Assembly (NCBI GenBank): GCA_902470905.1 | Contig: CABRIC010000005.1 | Location: 1 to 64,000 of the forward strand | Direction of reading: 5' to 3' | Source of the DNA: an uncultured Collinsella sp. | Lineage (GTDB): Bacteria > Actinomycetota > Coriobacteriia > Coriobacteriales > Coriobacteriaceae | Length of the DNA: 64,000 bases | In this document: in pieces, positions 56,358 through 64,000 of the stretch | Layout of the letters: every line of letters starts with the position of its first letter | How positions within the stretch are numbered: position 1 is the first letter of the stretch | The notes under the pieces: generated by a model | The model's input: only the letters and a program-made list of their open reading frames with translations | The model's database searches: none | Told to the model about the DNA's origin: nothing | Made by a program: the position numbers and the translations under genes

Positions 56358-56936
56358 TTAACCGCGCGCCTTCTTTACGATCGTAAAGTCTGGAGCCATA
56401 CTCACAACGGCATCCGCCGCACTCGACGCAAAGCGCCGGTCCGAATCGAGTTCACGGGTAACCGTCGAGAGCCGAACGCCCTCGACGCCCCGGAGCATGC
56501 GGCCCAAAGCAGGCTGCACCGGCGTATACATGCGCACGGTATGCTCGTCCGAATCGCCTCGAAAAAGCGGCGCATGCACATTGCCGATCTCCCAGCACGC
56601 GTGCGCGAGCGCAATCGGGTCCATGCGGTCAACTTCGACCAAATAAACCTCGGCGCTGCGCAGGCGCACGACAACCGCCACGGGCACCACGCCCGAACGG
56701 TCGACGGCGAGCACGTCGCCGTCGACAAAACGACCGCCGTCGGCAGTATCCAGCCGAACATCGACCGTGCGCCCCAGCTCCGTCACGCCCACAAACGCGC
56801 ATACATTAGCCTGGTCCCAATCGAGCAGCAGCTCGTCAACTTCAAAGACGCCGCCCAGCTTCCGGCGAAGCAGGAGTTCATAGGACGGATCGTTGAGATT
56901 TCCCAAGCATGTCGTCGAAACCAAGCGTTCAGGCAT
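56358..56936 (-). CDS. UreE-like protein (urease accessory / nickel chaperone-like)
   Basis: The 192-residue protein resembles UreE in layout: a beta-rich N-terminal domain (residues 1-85, LGGVFEVDELLLDWDQANVCAFVGVTELGRTVDVRL... GDVLAVD) and a ferredoxin-like C-terminal part with DPIALAHACWEIGNVHAPLFRGDSDEHTVRMYTPVQPALGRMLRGV, where UreE has the conserved His of HLGNRH. No His-rich tail is present, and no urease genes are in the window. It follows slyD by 3 bp, so the two are co-expressed. Identification is by eye and the metal role is an inference. Confidence 0.6.
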   Translation of the reverse strand: MPERLVSTTCLGNLNDPSYELLLRRKLGGVFEVDELLLDWDQANVCAFVGVTELGRTVDVRLDTADGGRFVDGDVLAVDRSGVVPVAVVVRLRSAEVYLVEVDRMDPIALAHACWEIGNVHAPLFRGDSDEHTVRMYTPVQPALGRMLRGVEGVRLSTVTRELDSDRRFASSAADAVVSMAPDFTIVKKARG

Positions 56937-56939
56937 ACT

Positions 56940-57368
56940 CTAACCCTCGACCTCGACGAGCTCGATATCAAAGTTGAGGTCCTTGCCGGCCAGCTCGTGG
57001 TTGGCGTCGAGCGTCACAGCCTCGGGCGTTACGTCGATGACCACGGCGGGAACGGGCATACCGCTCGGCGTGGACAGGAAAAGCTTCATGCCCTTCTCGA
57101 TCTGCTCGATGTTGGGAACCTGCTCGGCCGGGAAGGTAATAACCATCTCGGGATTGTGCTCGCCGTAGGCATCGGCAGCAGGAATGTGCACGGTCTTCTT
57201 CTCGCCCACCTGCATGTCGACAACAGCGGCGTCGAAGCCCTTGATCATCTGACCGGCGCCGCAGGTGAACTCCAGCGGCTCGCCGCGATCGTAGGAGCTA
57301 TCGAACTGCGTGCCGTCATCGAGCGTGCCGCGATAATGGGTCTTGACCTTCTTGCCCTGGTTGGACAT
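56940..57368 (-). CDS. FKBP-type peptidyl-prolyl isomerase, SlyD family
   Basis: The 142-residue protein has the FKBP domain with inserted flap typical of SlyD: KVKTHYRGTLDDGTQFDSSYDRGEPLEFTCGAGQMIKGFDAAVVDMQVGEKKTVHIPAADAYGEHNPEMVITFPAEQVP, then the IF domain and VTLDANHELAGKDLNFDIELVEVE. SlyD proteins fold prolyl-containing clients and also carry nickel through a His/Cys-rich tail, which is missing here. ATG 57368 follows GGAGG. The UreE-like gene follows immediately. Confidence 0.92.
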   Translation of the reverse strand: MSNQGKKVKTHYRGTLDDGTQFDSSYDRGEPLEFTCGAGQMIKGFDAAVVDMQVGEKKTVHIPAADAYGEHNPEMVITFPAEQVPNIEQIEKGMKLFLSTPSGMPVPAVVIDVTPEAVTLDANHELAGKDLNFDIELVEVEG

Positions 57369-57488
57369 GGTAACCTCCGTAATAAGGGCGGCGCACAACA
57401 CGGGCCGCCATGAACATATGGCGCTAACTATACCCTAGTCATACAATTCAATGACAGTTTGCAAAGAAACGCTGCAACCGGAGGAACC

Positions 57489-58502
57489 ATGGCATATCCC
57501 GTATTTGACCTACACTGCGACACCGCCGACCGCATCGGCTGGGCCACGCTCGATCTCGACCTGCGCTTTACCGCCGGCACCGACGGTTATTTCCCCGGCG
57601 ACGAAACGCATCCGCAAGATTTCGACCTCATCGAGGGCAACGCCTGCGCCATCTCGCTCGCAAAGATCGGCAACACGCCATGGGCACAGTGCTTCGCCAC
57701 GTTTGTCCCCGATGAGATTCCCACCGCCCACGCCGCGCGCTTCCAGGCGCAGATCATGGCGCATATGAGCGGCCAGGCAATGCTCAACCACGACCGCATG
57801 GTCAACGTACGCAGCGCGGCAGACATTCGCCCCGCGCTCAAAGACGGCAAGGTCGCCTGCATCCACACCATCGAAAACGCCACGTTCTTTGCCGAGGACC
57901 CCGCGCTGATCGAGGTGCTCAAGAGCTTGGGCGTACTCATGTCATCGCTCAGCTGGAATGCGCAGGGACCGCTCGCGAGCGGACACGATACCCACGCCGG
58001 CCTCACCGCCGCCGGCATCGAGGCACTTACGCAGATGGAGCACGCCGGCATGGTGCTTGACGTCTCCCACCTCAACGATGAGTGCTTTGACGAGGTTGTC
58101 GCCCACGCCACACGTCCCTTCGTCGCCAGCCACTCCAACTCTCGTGCAGTTTGCGGCGTTAAGCGCAACCTCACCGACGACCAGTTCCGCACCATTCGCG
58201 ACATGGGTGGCATCGTCGGCCTCAACTACTGCAGCGAGTTCCTTTCCAACGACGCAACCGACAAGACAGCCGCAGACGTCACCTTCGACCAGCTGGCGGC
58301 ACATATCGAGCACTGGCTCGACCTGGGCGGCGAGGACGTCATCGCGCTCGGCGGCGACTGGGACGGTGCCACGGTGCCCGCCTTCCTCTCCGATGCCAGC
58401 AAGATGCCCGAGTTCCAGAACATGCTCTCCAAGCACTTTGGCAAGACCGTGATGCAGAAGCTCTGCAGCGATAATGCCCTTGCCTTCTTTGAGCGTTATT
58501 AA
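57489..58502 (+). CDS. M19-family (membrane/renal-type) dipeptidase
   Basis: The 337-residue zinc enzyme has FDLHCDTADR (His, Asp ligands) at the N-terminus, ACIHTIENATFF (bridging Glu region), MVLDVSHLNDECFDEVV, PFVASHSNSRAVCGVKRNLTDDQFRTI and VIALGGDWDGATVP. These dipeptidases cleave a wide range of dipeptides, including those with D-residues. No signal peptide, so it is probably cytoplasmic. ATG 57489 follows GGAGGAA. Confidence 0.92.
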   Translation: MAYPVFDLHCDTADRIGWATLDLDLRFTAGTDGYFPGDETHPQDFDLIEGNACAISLAKIGNTPWAQCFATFVPDEIPTAHAARFQAQIMAHMSGQAMLNHDRMVNVRSAADIRPALKDGKVACIHTIENATFFAEDPALIEVLKSLGVLMSSLSWNAQGPLASGHDTHAGLTAAGIEALTQMEHAGMVLDVSHLNDECFDEVVAHATRPFVASHSNSRAVCGVKRNLTDDQFRTIRDMGGIVGLNYCSEFLSNDATDKTAADVTFDQLAAHIEHWLDLGGEDVIALGGDWDGATVPAFLSDASKMPEFQNMLSKHFGKTVMQKLCSDNALAFFERY

Positions 58503-58576
58503 TTTCACATCCCCTGAGCGGGCCGGCATGCCGAACGGTCGACATGCCGGCCCGTCCCCAATCTGAAGGACCACTT

Positions 58577-59353
58577 TTGACGCAGCAATTTACGCTTTTC
58601 CTACCCCAACCGGATGGGACTCCCATCCCCGTCGTCGTTACCAAAAAGCGCGTCAAAAACTTCAACCTGCGCGTCACATCGAGCGGTGAGGTCCACGCCA
58701 GCGCACCGCTCGGCGCCAGCCGCGAGCGTATCGAAGCGTTTGTGAAGCGCAACAGCGCCTGGATTATCAGACGACTTGCCCAGCGCGAGCAACGTCAGGC
58801 GACGGCGCGAGAGCCGCTCAGCCCCTCGTCCATCATTGCACTTTGGGGCAAGCCCATCACGGTACAAGATGCGCTCGATCGCAACTTTGCATCACCCGCA
58901 CCGCGGCCCAAGCAGGCCACCTTCGCAAGTTTTATGGGTGCCGACAAATCGAACGAACGCCCACAGGCCAAGCGGCGCGCAACCCTCGACGGCCTGACGT
59001 CCGATGAGCTCCAGACCCGCATCGACCAGCTCTATGCATCCGAGGTCACCACGGCGCTGCGCGATATGGTGCGCGCGTACGAAATCGCAATGGGTGTCGC
59101 CGTTTCCCGCGTTTCCGTGCGCAGCATGAAAACGCGCTGGGGATCATGCACGCCCAAAACCGGCGCCATTCGCATCGCACGAGAACTTGCCGCCTACCCC
59201 GTCGAGTGCCTTGACATGGTTGTCGCCCACGAGCTCGTCCACCTGCTCGAACCGAGCCACAATCATCGGTTTCACGCGCTGCTCGACACGTACTGCCCCA
59301 ACAACAGGGCTCTGTCGCAGCGGCTCAAAAAACCGCCCGCCAACGAGCTCTAG
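58577..59353 (+). CDS. YgjP-like (WLM/SprT-type) metallopeptidase
   Basis: The 258-residue protein has the YgjP layout: an N-terminal KKRVKNFNLRVTSSGEVHASAPLGASRERIEAFVKRNSAWI, RVSVRSMKTRWGSCTPKTGAIRIARELAAYPVECLDMVVAHELVHLLEPSHNHRFHALLDTYCPN at the C-terminus, with HELVH and a downstream His as zinc ligands. It contains a longer, variable middle (about residues 75-140) than usual. Cellular role of the family is unclear. A TTG start at 58577 is chosen since AAGGA precedes it by about 6 nt and no ATG is suitably placed. Confidence 0.88.
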   Translation: MTQQFTLFLPQPDGTPIPVVVTKKRVKNFNLRVTSSGEVHASAPLGASRERIEAFVKRNSAWIIRRLAQREQRQATAREPLSPSSIIALWGKPITVQDALDRNFASPAPRPKQATFASFMGADKSNERPQAKRRATLDGLTSDELQTRIDQLYASEVTTALRDMVRAYEIAMGVAVSRVSVRSMKTRWGSCTPKTGAIRIARELAAYPVECLDMVVAHELVHLLEPSHNHRFHALLDTYCPNNRALSQRLKKPPANEL

Positions 59354-59359
59354 AGTCGG

Positions 59360-59845
59360 TTAGCGCACACGCTCGATCTCGACACCGCAGCTTGCCAGGG
59401 GAAGACCGACGGGCGCCCAAGGCTTATCGAGCTTAACGTGCACGCCAAGCAGCAGGGGGTAACGACGCAGCAGCATCTGGGCCACACCCTCGGCTGCAGC
59501 CTCGATGAGCTTAAACGTATGCTCGCGCAGATAGCCATCGACATCGTGGCACACCGAGCCGTAGTCAATCGAAGCGTCCAGGTTATCGTGCTCCCCCGCT
59601 GCACGCAGGTCGGCATAGAGCACCAAGGACACGATGAACTTCTGGCCCAGCGCGTTCTCTTCGGGATACACGCCGTGGTTGGCAAAGACCTCGAGACCGT
59701 CGATAGTAATGCGGTCAGCATGGCGCAGATCGTCATAGCTCACGTGGGGAACCGCCGTTGCGGTGGATATTTCGCCCCTTCCACGGCGGGCGAGCTCGGC
59801 GCCTTCAGTCTTGGTTGCATTCTCGGGCAGTTTCTTGTTGCTCAT
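59360..59845 (-). CDS. folB: Dihydroneopterin aldolase
   Basis: The 161-residue protein holds a complete FolB domain at about residues 43-160: DRITIDGLEVFANHGVYPEENALGQKFIVSLVLYADL (with the catalytic Glu), SIDYGSVCHDVDGYLREHTFKLIEAAAEGVAQMLLRRYP and VHVKLDKPWAPVG (Lys). FolB converts dihydroneopterin to 6-hydroxymethyl-dihydropterin in folate synthesis. About 40 extra residues precede the domain. ATG 59845 has AAGGAG at 9 nt. It lies downstream of folE and an HD-domain gene on the same strand. Confidence 0.92.
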   Translation of the reverse strand: MSNKKLPENATKTEGAELARRGRGEISTATAVPHVSYDDLRHADRITIDGLEVFANHGVYPEENALGQKFIVSLVLYADLRAAGEHDNLDASIDYGSVCHDVDGYLREHTFKLIEAAAEGVAQMLLRRYPLLLGVHVKLDKPWAPVGLPLASCGVEIERVR

Positions 59846-59888
59846 CGCGATCGTCTCCTTCGTTTAGAACCCCGACCGCGTAAACTAA

Positions 59889-60470
59889 CTACACGCGAAT
59901 CGACAGGTTCTTTTTATCATCGCTCCAGTTGCAAGCATTGCGCGCGGGGCATGCAAAGCAGGCGCGCGACGCTTTGTCGGCTGCATAGAGCAGGCGCTCG
60001 AGCGGTTGGCTGTTCACGCGCAGCTTTCGATGGCCCAGAATGGCCGTCTTAATGGCTGCGGCATCGGCCGGCTCAAACGCTACGTCATCGGGCATACCGC
60101 CGAGAATCGCATCAGCGACGCGTTCGCTTACAACATCATGGGATATACCCGATTCATACTGTTCATCTTTGCCGATATCGTGAAGAAGTGCCGTGGCGTA
60201 GATGACCTCGCGGTCAAATTCGAGCTGTTCCTCGAGATTCTTGATCCACATAATGCGAGCGACATCCAGCAGGTGGTCAATACCGTGGCGGCAGAAGATG
60301 CGCCCCGATTCCAACTGTGCAATGTTGCCCAGGTGCCGACGGAACAGCCCGTTGGCACAAATGTAATCAATGCGAGGCATGGCACCAAAGGGAGTCAGGC
60401 CCGAAGCCATAAAGCCGCGACGCGACGTCCCCTCATCGGTCTTCGATGTAAAGTCGTTGACGACCCTCAT
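59889..60470 (-). CDS. HD-domain phosphohydrolase-like protein with Cys-rich tail, in the fol cluster
   Basis: The 193-residue protein has an HD domain: FCRHGIDHLLDVARIMWIKNLEEQLEFDREVIYATALLHDIGKDEQY, with metal-binding His and HD residues present. The C-terminal region has LLYAADKASRACFACPARNACNW, a CxxCx5C cluster that may bind metal or an Fe-S centre. HD proteins hydrolyse phosphate esters or nucleotides. Its placement directly after folE (the start follows the folE stop by 1 nt) and before folB suggests a role in pterin dephosphorylation, which is an inference. Start ATG 60470 chosen for coupling; ribosome binding site weak. Confidence 0.8.
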   Translation of the reverse strand: MRVVNDFTSKTDEGTSRRGFMASGLTPFGAMPRIDYICANGLFRRHLGNIAQLESGRIFCRHGIDHLLDVARIMWIKNLEEQLEFDREVIYATALLHDIGKDEQYESGISHDVVSERVADAILGGMPDDVAFEPADAAAIKTAILGHRKLRVNSQPLERLLYAADKASRACFACPARNACNWSDDKKNLSIRV

Positions 60471-60471
60471 G

Positions 60472-61029
60472 CTAACGGCCCAGCATCCTAAAGAACCGAT
60501 CCTCGAGCGCGGGATCAGTCTCAAAGACGCCGCGGCGAGCGAGCGTCACGGTCTTGGTGCCGGGCTTTTGCACGCCGCGCATCGTCATGCACATGTGCTC
60601 GGCTTCCATCAGCACAATCGCTCCCTGGGGAGCGAGATACTCCATGAGGGCATCGGCAACTTGTGCGCACAACTGCTCCTGCAGCTGCAGACGACGGGCG
60701 TAGACCTCTACCGTGCGGGCAAGCTTAGAAAGCCCTGCGACACGGCCGTTAGGGATATAACCAATGGCGGCCTTGCCATAAAACGGCAGCAGATGGTGCT
60801 CGCACAGCGAGTAAAACGTAATGTCGCGCTCAATAACCAAGTCGTTCGAAGCGACGGCAAAGGTTTTGGACAGGTGCTCCTCGGCACTCTGATCCATACC
60901 GCCGGCGATCTCACCATACATACGGGCAACGCGCGCCGGGGTCTCCAGCAGGCCCTCACGAGTTGGGTCCTCGCCTATGCCCTCAAGCAACAGCTTAATG
61001 GCGGCCTCGACTTTTTCCTGATCGACCAT
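60472..61029 (-). CDS. folE: GTP cyclohydrolase I
   Basis: The 185-residue enzyme makes dihydroneopterin triphosphate from GTP. It has the motifs LLEGIGEDPTREGLLETPARVARMYGEI, ITFYSLCEHHLLPFYGKAAIGYIP (zinc Cys and His), GLSKLARTVEVYARRLQLQEQLCAQVADAL, and HMCMTMRGVQKPGTKTVT (second zinc Cys). ATG 61029 (MVDQEK) is chosen with GTGAGG upstream; a longer frame upstream lacks a ribosome binding site. It lies between nrdG and the HD-domain gene. Confidence 0.95.
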   Translation of the reverse strand: MVDQEKVEAAIKLLLEGIGEDPTREGLLETPARVARMYGEIAGGMDQSAEEHLSKTFAVASNDLVIERDITFYSLCEHHLLPFYGKAAIGYIPNGRVAGLSKLARTVEVYARRLQLQEQLCAQVADALMEYLAPQGAIVLMEAEHMCMTMRGVQKPGTKTVTLARRGVFETDPALEDRFFRMLGR

Positions 61030-61095
61030 CTGGGCCTCACTTTTCCGATTTTGCGTTCGCGCTATGGTACCACGCCCTTTGGCATCGGCCACAAG

Positions 61096-61677
61096 CTACA
61101 TAGTATGGGTCGAATAGACCGGATCGTCCCGCCAAAGCTCCACAGCGTCGCAAAGCGCAACGCCCTCGCGCACAGCACGGGCGCGCGTGGCGCTCATATC
61201 AATCACGCGCTGATTGCTCGAGCCCCTAAAGCGCAATGAGATATCGTACAGATCCTGAACAAACGGGCCGTCCACCAACATGTCGAGGCAGGCCAGGATA
61301 CGGTCCGTCACCTCGGTATGATGACGGCCACCCGGCATAAGCTCCTCGAGCACGTCGCCGGTAAAGCACCAAATGGTCTTGCCCGACCCCGCGGGATAGG
61401 CCGCACGCACGCGTTCGATAAAGTCAACAAGTCCCGCCTGATTCTCGGGCTCCATAGGCTCGCCGCCCAGAATCGTCAGGCCATCGATAAAGGGATGGTC
61501 GAGGCTCTCGATAATCTTGTCCTCGACGGCACGATCGAACGGCTCGCCCGCAGCAAAGTCCCACGCGACAGAGTTAAAGCAGTTCTTGCACCCACGACGG
61601 CACCCGCTCACAAACAGAGAAGTACGAACGCCTTCCCCATCAGCAATGTCGAAATACTTAATGTTCGCGTAGTTCAT
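61096..61677 (-). CDS. nrdG: Anaerobic ribonucleotide reductase activating protein
   Basis: The 193-residue radical-SAM enzyme starts MNYANIKYFDIADGEGVRTSLFVSGCRRGCKNCFNSVAWDF, with the CxxxCxxC cluster motif, and later ITNLGGEPMEPENQ-like LTILGGEPMEPENQAGL and RYDIS-type tail. It installs the glycyl radical on NrdD. ATG 61677 follows AGGAAGG. A perfect 23-bp inverted repeat lies just upstream at 61692-61777, between it and nrdD. Confidence 0.94.
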   Translation of the reverse strand: MNYANIKYFDIADGEGVRTSLFVSGCRRGCKNCFNSVAWDFAAGEPFDRAVEDKIIESLDHPFIDGLTILGGEPMEPENQAGLVDFIERVRAAYPAGSGKTIWCFTGDVLEELMPGGRHHTEVTDRILACLDMLVDGPFVQDLYDISLRFRGSSNQRVIDMSATRARAVREGVALCDAVELWRDDPVYSTHTM

Positions 61678-61691
61678 AGGTAACCTTCCTG

Positions 61692-61777
61692 GGGGTCTGG
61701 AGTATATCATCCCGTCCTCAGACATTCTCGGCCTTCGGCCTGCGAAACTGCGGGCGGGATGATATACTCCAGACCCC
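61692..61777. repeat. 23-bp perfect inverted repeat upstream of nrdG
   Basis: Arms 61692-61714 and 61755-61777 are perfect reverse complements (GGGGTCTGGAGTATATCATC... against its complement), with a 40-nt loop that contains a smaller GGCC-TTC-GGCC hairpin at 61730-61740. It ends 7 nt before the nrdG ribosome binding site and has no T-run. Confidence 0.85.
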
Positions 61778-61954
61778 TCGCGAGCGATACTCAATGAACG
61801 TAGCGAACATCGAGTATAGGGTTCGAGGTCTAATAAAAACTCTGTTGCAGCTCAACCGTCATCACAAGCAAAGCGTTGTTGCAAGTCAACTCATTTCCGC
61901 TAAGAACTTCGAGGAGTGAGCAGACCGCATGCTGCATCTCAGCTACGTCAACTT

Positions 61955-62093
61955 GGCTGAACCGAGAGGGCCGCTTGGGCTTTTGCTCGATATGAGTTCC
62001 GCACGCAAAGAAGGCCACTTAATGTGGCCTTCGTCTTGCGCAGGACTGTCCGAAATAGCGAGCAAATGCCCGAGCGGCCCTCTCGGCTCAGCC
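61955..62093. repeat. 26-bp inverted repeat enclosing a terminator-like hairpin, downstream of nrdD
   Basis: Arms 61955-61980 and 62068-62093 match as reverse complements at 24 of 26 positions (CCGAGAGGGCCGC is the core). Inside lies a second hairpin, GAAGGCCAC (62010-62018) with GTGGCCTTC (62024-62032) and a TTAAT loop, followed on the minus strand by TTTG; this may be the nrdD terminator or an attenuator before nrdG. A 62-codon frame across this region is not supported as a gene. Confidence 0.7.
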
Positions 62094-62104
62094 CCGGAGC
62101 GGTA

Positions 62105-64000
62105 TTAGAGATGCAGCACGCGGTCGCGGATCTCCTCGGTTCGACCCTGGTTCCAGAACTGGGTACCGATGTAGCCGCACGTACGACGGGCGACGTTCAT
62201 CTTCTCCTGATCGCGGTTGCCGCAGTTAGGGCACTCCCACACCAGCTTGCCGTCATCCTCGACAATCTTGATCTCACCGTCGTAGCCGCACACCTGGCAG
62301 TAGTCGCTCTTGGTGTTGAGCTCGGCGTACATGATGTTGTCGTAGATGTACTGCATCACGCGAATGACAGCCTTGAGGTTGTCCTGCATGTTGGGAACCT
62401 CGACGTAGGAGATGGCACCGCCCGGCGAAAGCTGCTGGAACATGCCCTCGAACTTGAGCTTGTCGAATGCGTCGATCTCCTCGGACACGTGGACGTGGTA
62501 GCTGTTGGTGATGTAGCCCTTGTCCGTCACGCCCGGGATGATGCCAAAACGACGCTGCAGGCACTTGGCGAACTTGTAGGTCGTCGACTCAAGCGGGGTA
62601 CCGTACAGCGAGAAGTCAATATCGCTTTCGGCCTTCCACTCGGCGCACTTGTCGTTCATGCGCTGCATGACGGCCATGGCAAACGGCGTACCCTCCTTCT
62701 CGGTGTGGCTGTGGCCCGTCATGTACTTGACGCACTCGTACAGGCCGGCATAACCCAGACTAATGGTGGAGTAACCGCCCACGAGCAGCTTGTCGATCGT
62801 CTCGCCCTTCTTCAGACGAGCGAGGGCGCCGTACTGCCACAGAATCGGTGCGGCGTCAGAAAGCGTACCCATCAGGCGCTCATGACGGCACAGCAGGGCA
62901 CGGTGGCACAGCTCAAGGCGCTCGTCGAAGATCTTCCAGAACTTATCCATATCCTGGTGCGAGCTCAGCGCGACATCGGGCAGGTTGATGGTCACGACGC
63001 CCTGGTTAAAGCGACCATAGTACTTGGGCTTGTTCGGGTCGTAGTTCAGCGCGTTGGCAACGTTGTTAAAGCCGTTGCCCGAGCGGTCGGGCGTCAAGAA
63101 GCTGCGGCAGCCCATGCAGGTATAGCAGTCGCCGTTACCCGCGGTCTCGCCCTTCGACAGCTTGAGCTCGCGCATCTTTTTCTCGGAGATGTAATCGGGC
63201 ACCATACGCTTGGCAGTGCACTTGGCAGCCAGCTGGGTCAGGTAGAAGTACGGGGAATCCTCGTGAACGTTATCGTCCTCGAGTACATAGATAAGCTTGG
63301 GGAATGCCGGGGTGATCCATACGCCGGCCTCGTTCTTAACGCCCTCGTAGCGCTGGCGAAGCGTCTCCTCCACGATCATGGCAAGGTCGTGCTTCTCCTG
63401 AGGCGTACGGGCCTCGTTAAGATACATAAAGACCGTCACGAACGGCGCCTGGCCGTTGGTGGTCATAAGGGTCACGACCTGATACTGAATCGTCTGAACG
63501 CCGCGACGGATCTCGTCACGCAGGCGATCCTCAACAACCTCGCGGACCTTTTCGGGAGATGCGGAAACGCCGAGCTCCTCGAGCTCGCGAGCGACCTCGC
63601 CGCGAATCTTTTGACGACTCACCTCAACGAACGGGGCGAGATGGGTCAGCGAAATAGACTGGCCGCCGTACTGGGAGGAAGCAACCTGGGCGATGATCTG
63701 CGTCGCGATGTTGCAGGCGGTCGAGAAGCTGTGCGGCTTCTCAATCAGCGTACCCGAGATAACAGTACCGTTCTGGAGCATATCCTCCAGGTTCACCAGG
63801 TCGCAGTTATGCATGTGCTGGGCAAAGTAGTCCGAATCATGGAAGTGAATCAGACCCTCATTGTGAGCATCCACAATCTCCTGGGGCAGCAGCACACGCT
63901 GAGTCAGGTCCTTGGAGATCTCGCCGGCCATGTAGTCACGCTGAACGGAATTGACGGTCGGGTTCTTGTTGGAGTTCTCCTGCTTGACCTCTTCGTTGTT
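62105..64000 (-). CDS. nrdD: Anaerobic ribonucleoside-triphosphate reductase (N-terminus beyond window)
   Basis: The visible 631 residues cover most of the enzyme and stay in frame to the window edge, so the start is outside. Features include YLPQEIVDAHNEG-type DLTQRVLLPQEIVDAHNEGLIHFHDSDYF, CTMGCRS-like YTCMGCRSFLTPD, NLPDVALSSHQDMDKFW, and near the end a zinc site CQVCGYDGEIKI...CPNCGNRD and the glycyl-radical motif RRTCGYIGTQFW. The enzyme makes deoxyribonucleotides without oxygen, which supports an anaerobic host. nrdG follows after 427 bp of hairpin-rich sequence. Confidence 0.95.
   Translation of the reverse strand, partial: NNEEVKQENSNKNPTVNSVQRDYMAGEISKDLTQRVLLPQEIVDAHNEGLIHFHDSDYFAQHMHNCDLVNLEDMLQNGTVISGTLIEKPHSFSTACNIATQIIAQVASSQYGGQSISLTHLAPFVEVSRQKIRGEVARELEELGVSASPEKVREVVEDRLRDEIRRGVQTIQYQVVTLMTTNGQAPFVTVFMYLNEARTPQEKHDLAMIVEETLRQRYEGVKNEAGVWITPAFPKLIYVLEDDNVHEDSPYFYLTQLAAKCTAKRMVPDYISEKKMRELKLSKGETAGNGDCYTCMGCRSFLTPDRSGNGFNNVANALNYDPNKPKYYGRFNQGVVTINLPDVALSSHQDMDKFWKIFDERLELCHRALLCRHERLMGTLSDAAPILWQYGALARLKKGETIDKLLVGGYSTISLGYAGLYECVKYMTGHSHTEKEGTPFAMAVMQRMNDKCAEWKAESDIDFSLYGTPLESTTYKFAKCLQRRFGIIPGVTDKGYITNSYHVHVSEEIDAFDKLKFEGMFQQLSPGGAISYVEVPNMQDNLKAVIRVMQYIYDNIMYAELNTKSDYCQVCGYDGEIKIVEDDGKLVWECPNCGNRDQEKMNVARRTCGYIGTQFWNQGRTEEIRDRVLHL

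Noticed and set aside
61815..61835. T-loop-like GGGTTCGAGG suggesting a tRNA
   Set aside because: No acceptor or anticodon stems can be formed around it. No tRNA was found anywhere in the window.
61830..62018. 62-codon minus-strand frame between nrdD and nrdG
   Set aside because: Its start lies inside a hairpin, there is no ribosome binding site, and the region is a palindromic non-coding stretch.

Overview
The window looks like one end of a draft contig from a high-GC, anaerobic gut bacterium of the class Coriobacteriia, most probably Collinsella or a close relative. This assignment is an inference. It rests on the anaerobic ribonucleotide reductase pair, L-lactate dehydrogenase, a DUF3793 protein next to a flavodoxin, a fructosamine (Amadori product) catabolic cluster, and the general look of the proteins. 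The first 46 bases are not genomic: bases 13-46 are the Illumina Nextera transposase adapter, and bases 1-12 fit the tail of the P7 primer plus an 8-base index.

Layout. 47-2653 (minus): a truncated lipoprotein, a small membrane protein, a HigB/HigA toxin-antitoxin pair and an M20 amidohydrolase. 2738-6833 (plus): a lysine riboswitch and a diaminopimelate/lysine operon in which lysA and dapA form one uninterrupted reading frame, followed by dapB and the acetyltransferase dapH. 6976-13779 (minus): a nucleoid-associated protein, a lipase-like DUF2974 protein, ldh, an aminotransferase and nadE. 13983-16381 (plus): two unrecognised proteins with low-complexity segments. 16442-21055: ettA, an sdpR/sdpI pair, tcdA and tatD. 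21061-21290: a MITE-like non-coding element. 21334-28114 (minus): a fructosamine cluster of GntR regulator, YfcC-type transporter, amidohydrolase, FrlC-, FrlB- and FrlD-like enzymes. 28265-30654: two HAD phosphatases and deoC.

30870-34465 is the most unusual part. About 3.4 kb carrying an unrecognised gene, a ClpP-like protease and a soluble VirD4/TraG-like ATPase lies between the functional 3' end of pgi and a second, diverged copy of the pgi 3' end with its terminator. This is the footprint expected from insertion at a gene 3' end, but no integrase is visible.

34436-44000 holds pgi, a truncated iron-alcohol-dehydrogenase-like protein, an SOS-type polymerase with a YolD-like partner, a divergent metal/iron locus (HMA protein; DUF3793 and flavodoxin) and an amino-acid ABC transporter with an unusual permease. 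44142-51603 holds endonuclease IV, oxidoreductases, a ketopantoate-reductase-like protein, a secreted protein and metY, which has its own promoter and a candidate Cys/Met leader peptide. 51876-59353 holds a LysR regulator, RNase HI, a second Gfo/Idh oxidoreductase, acylphosphatase, a Fur-family regulator, a HAD phosphatase, a SlyD/UreE-like pair, a dipeptidase and a YgjP-like metallopeptidase. 59360-64000 (minus) holds nrdD (running off the edge), nrdG, folE, an HD-domain protein and folB.

Intergenic space is rich in palindromic repeats of several families: GGGACAGGTT-type units near 8.1, 9.3, 36.3 and 37.0 kb; an 81-bp hairpin element with a variable but self-complementary inner stem at 45.0 and 46.2 kb; a long hairpin that supplies two stop codons at 55.4 kb; and two large inverted repeats between nrdD and nrdG. 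No rRNA, tRNA, CRISPR array, integrase or transposase gene was seen.
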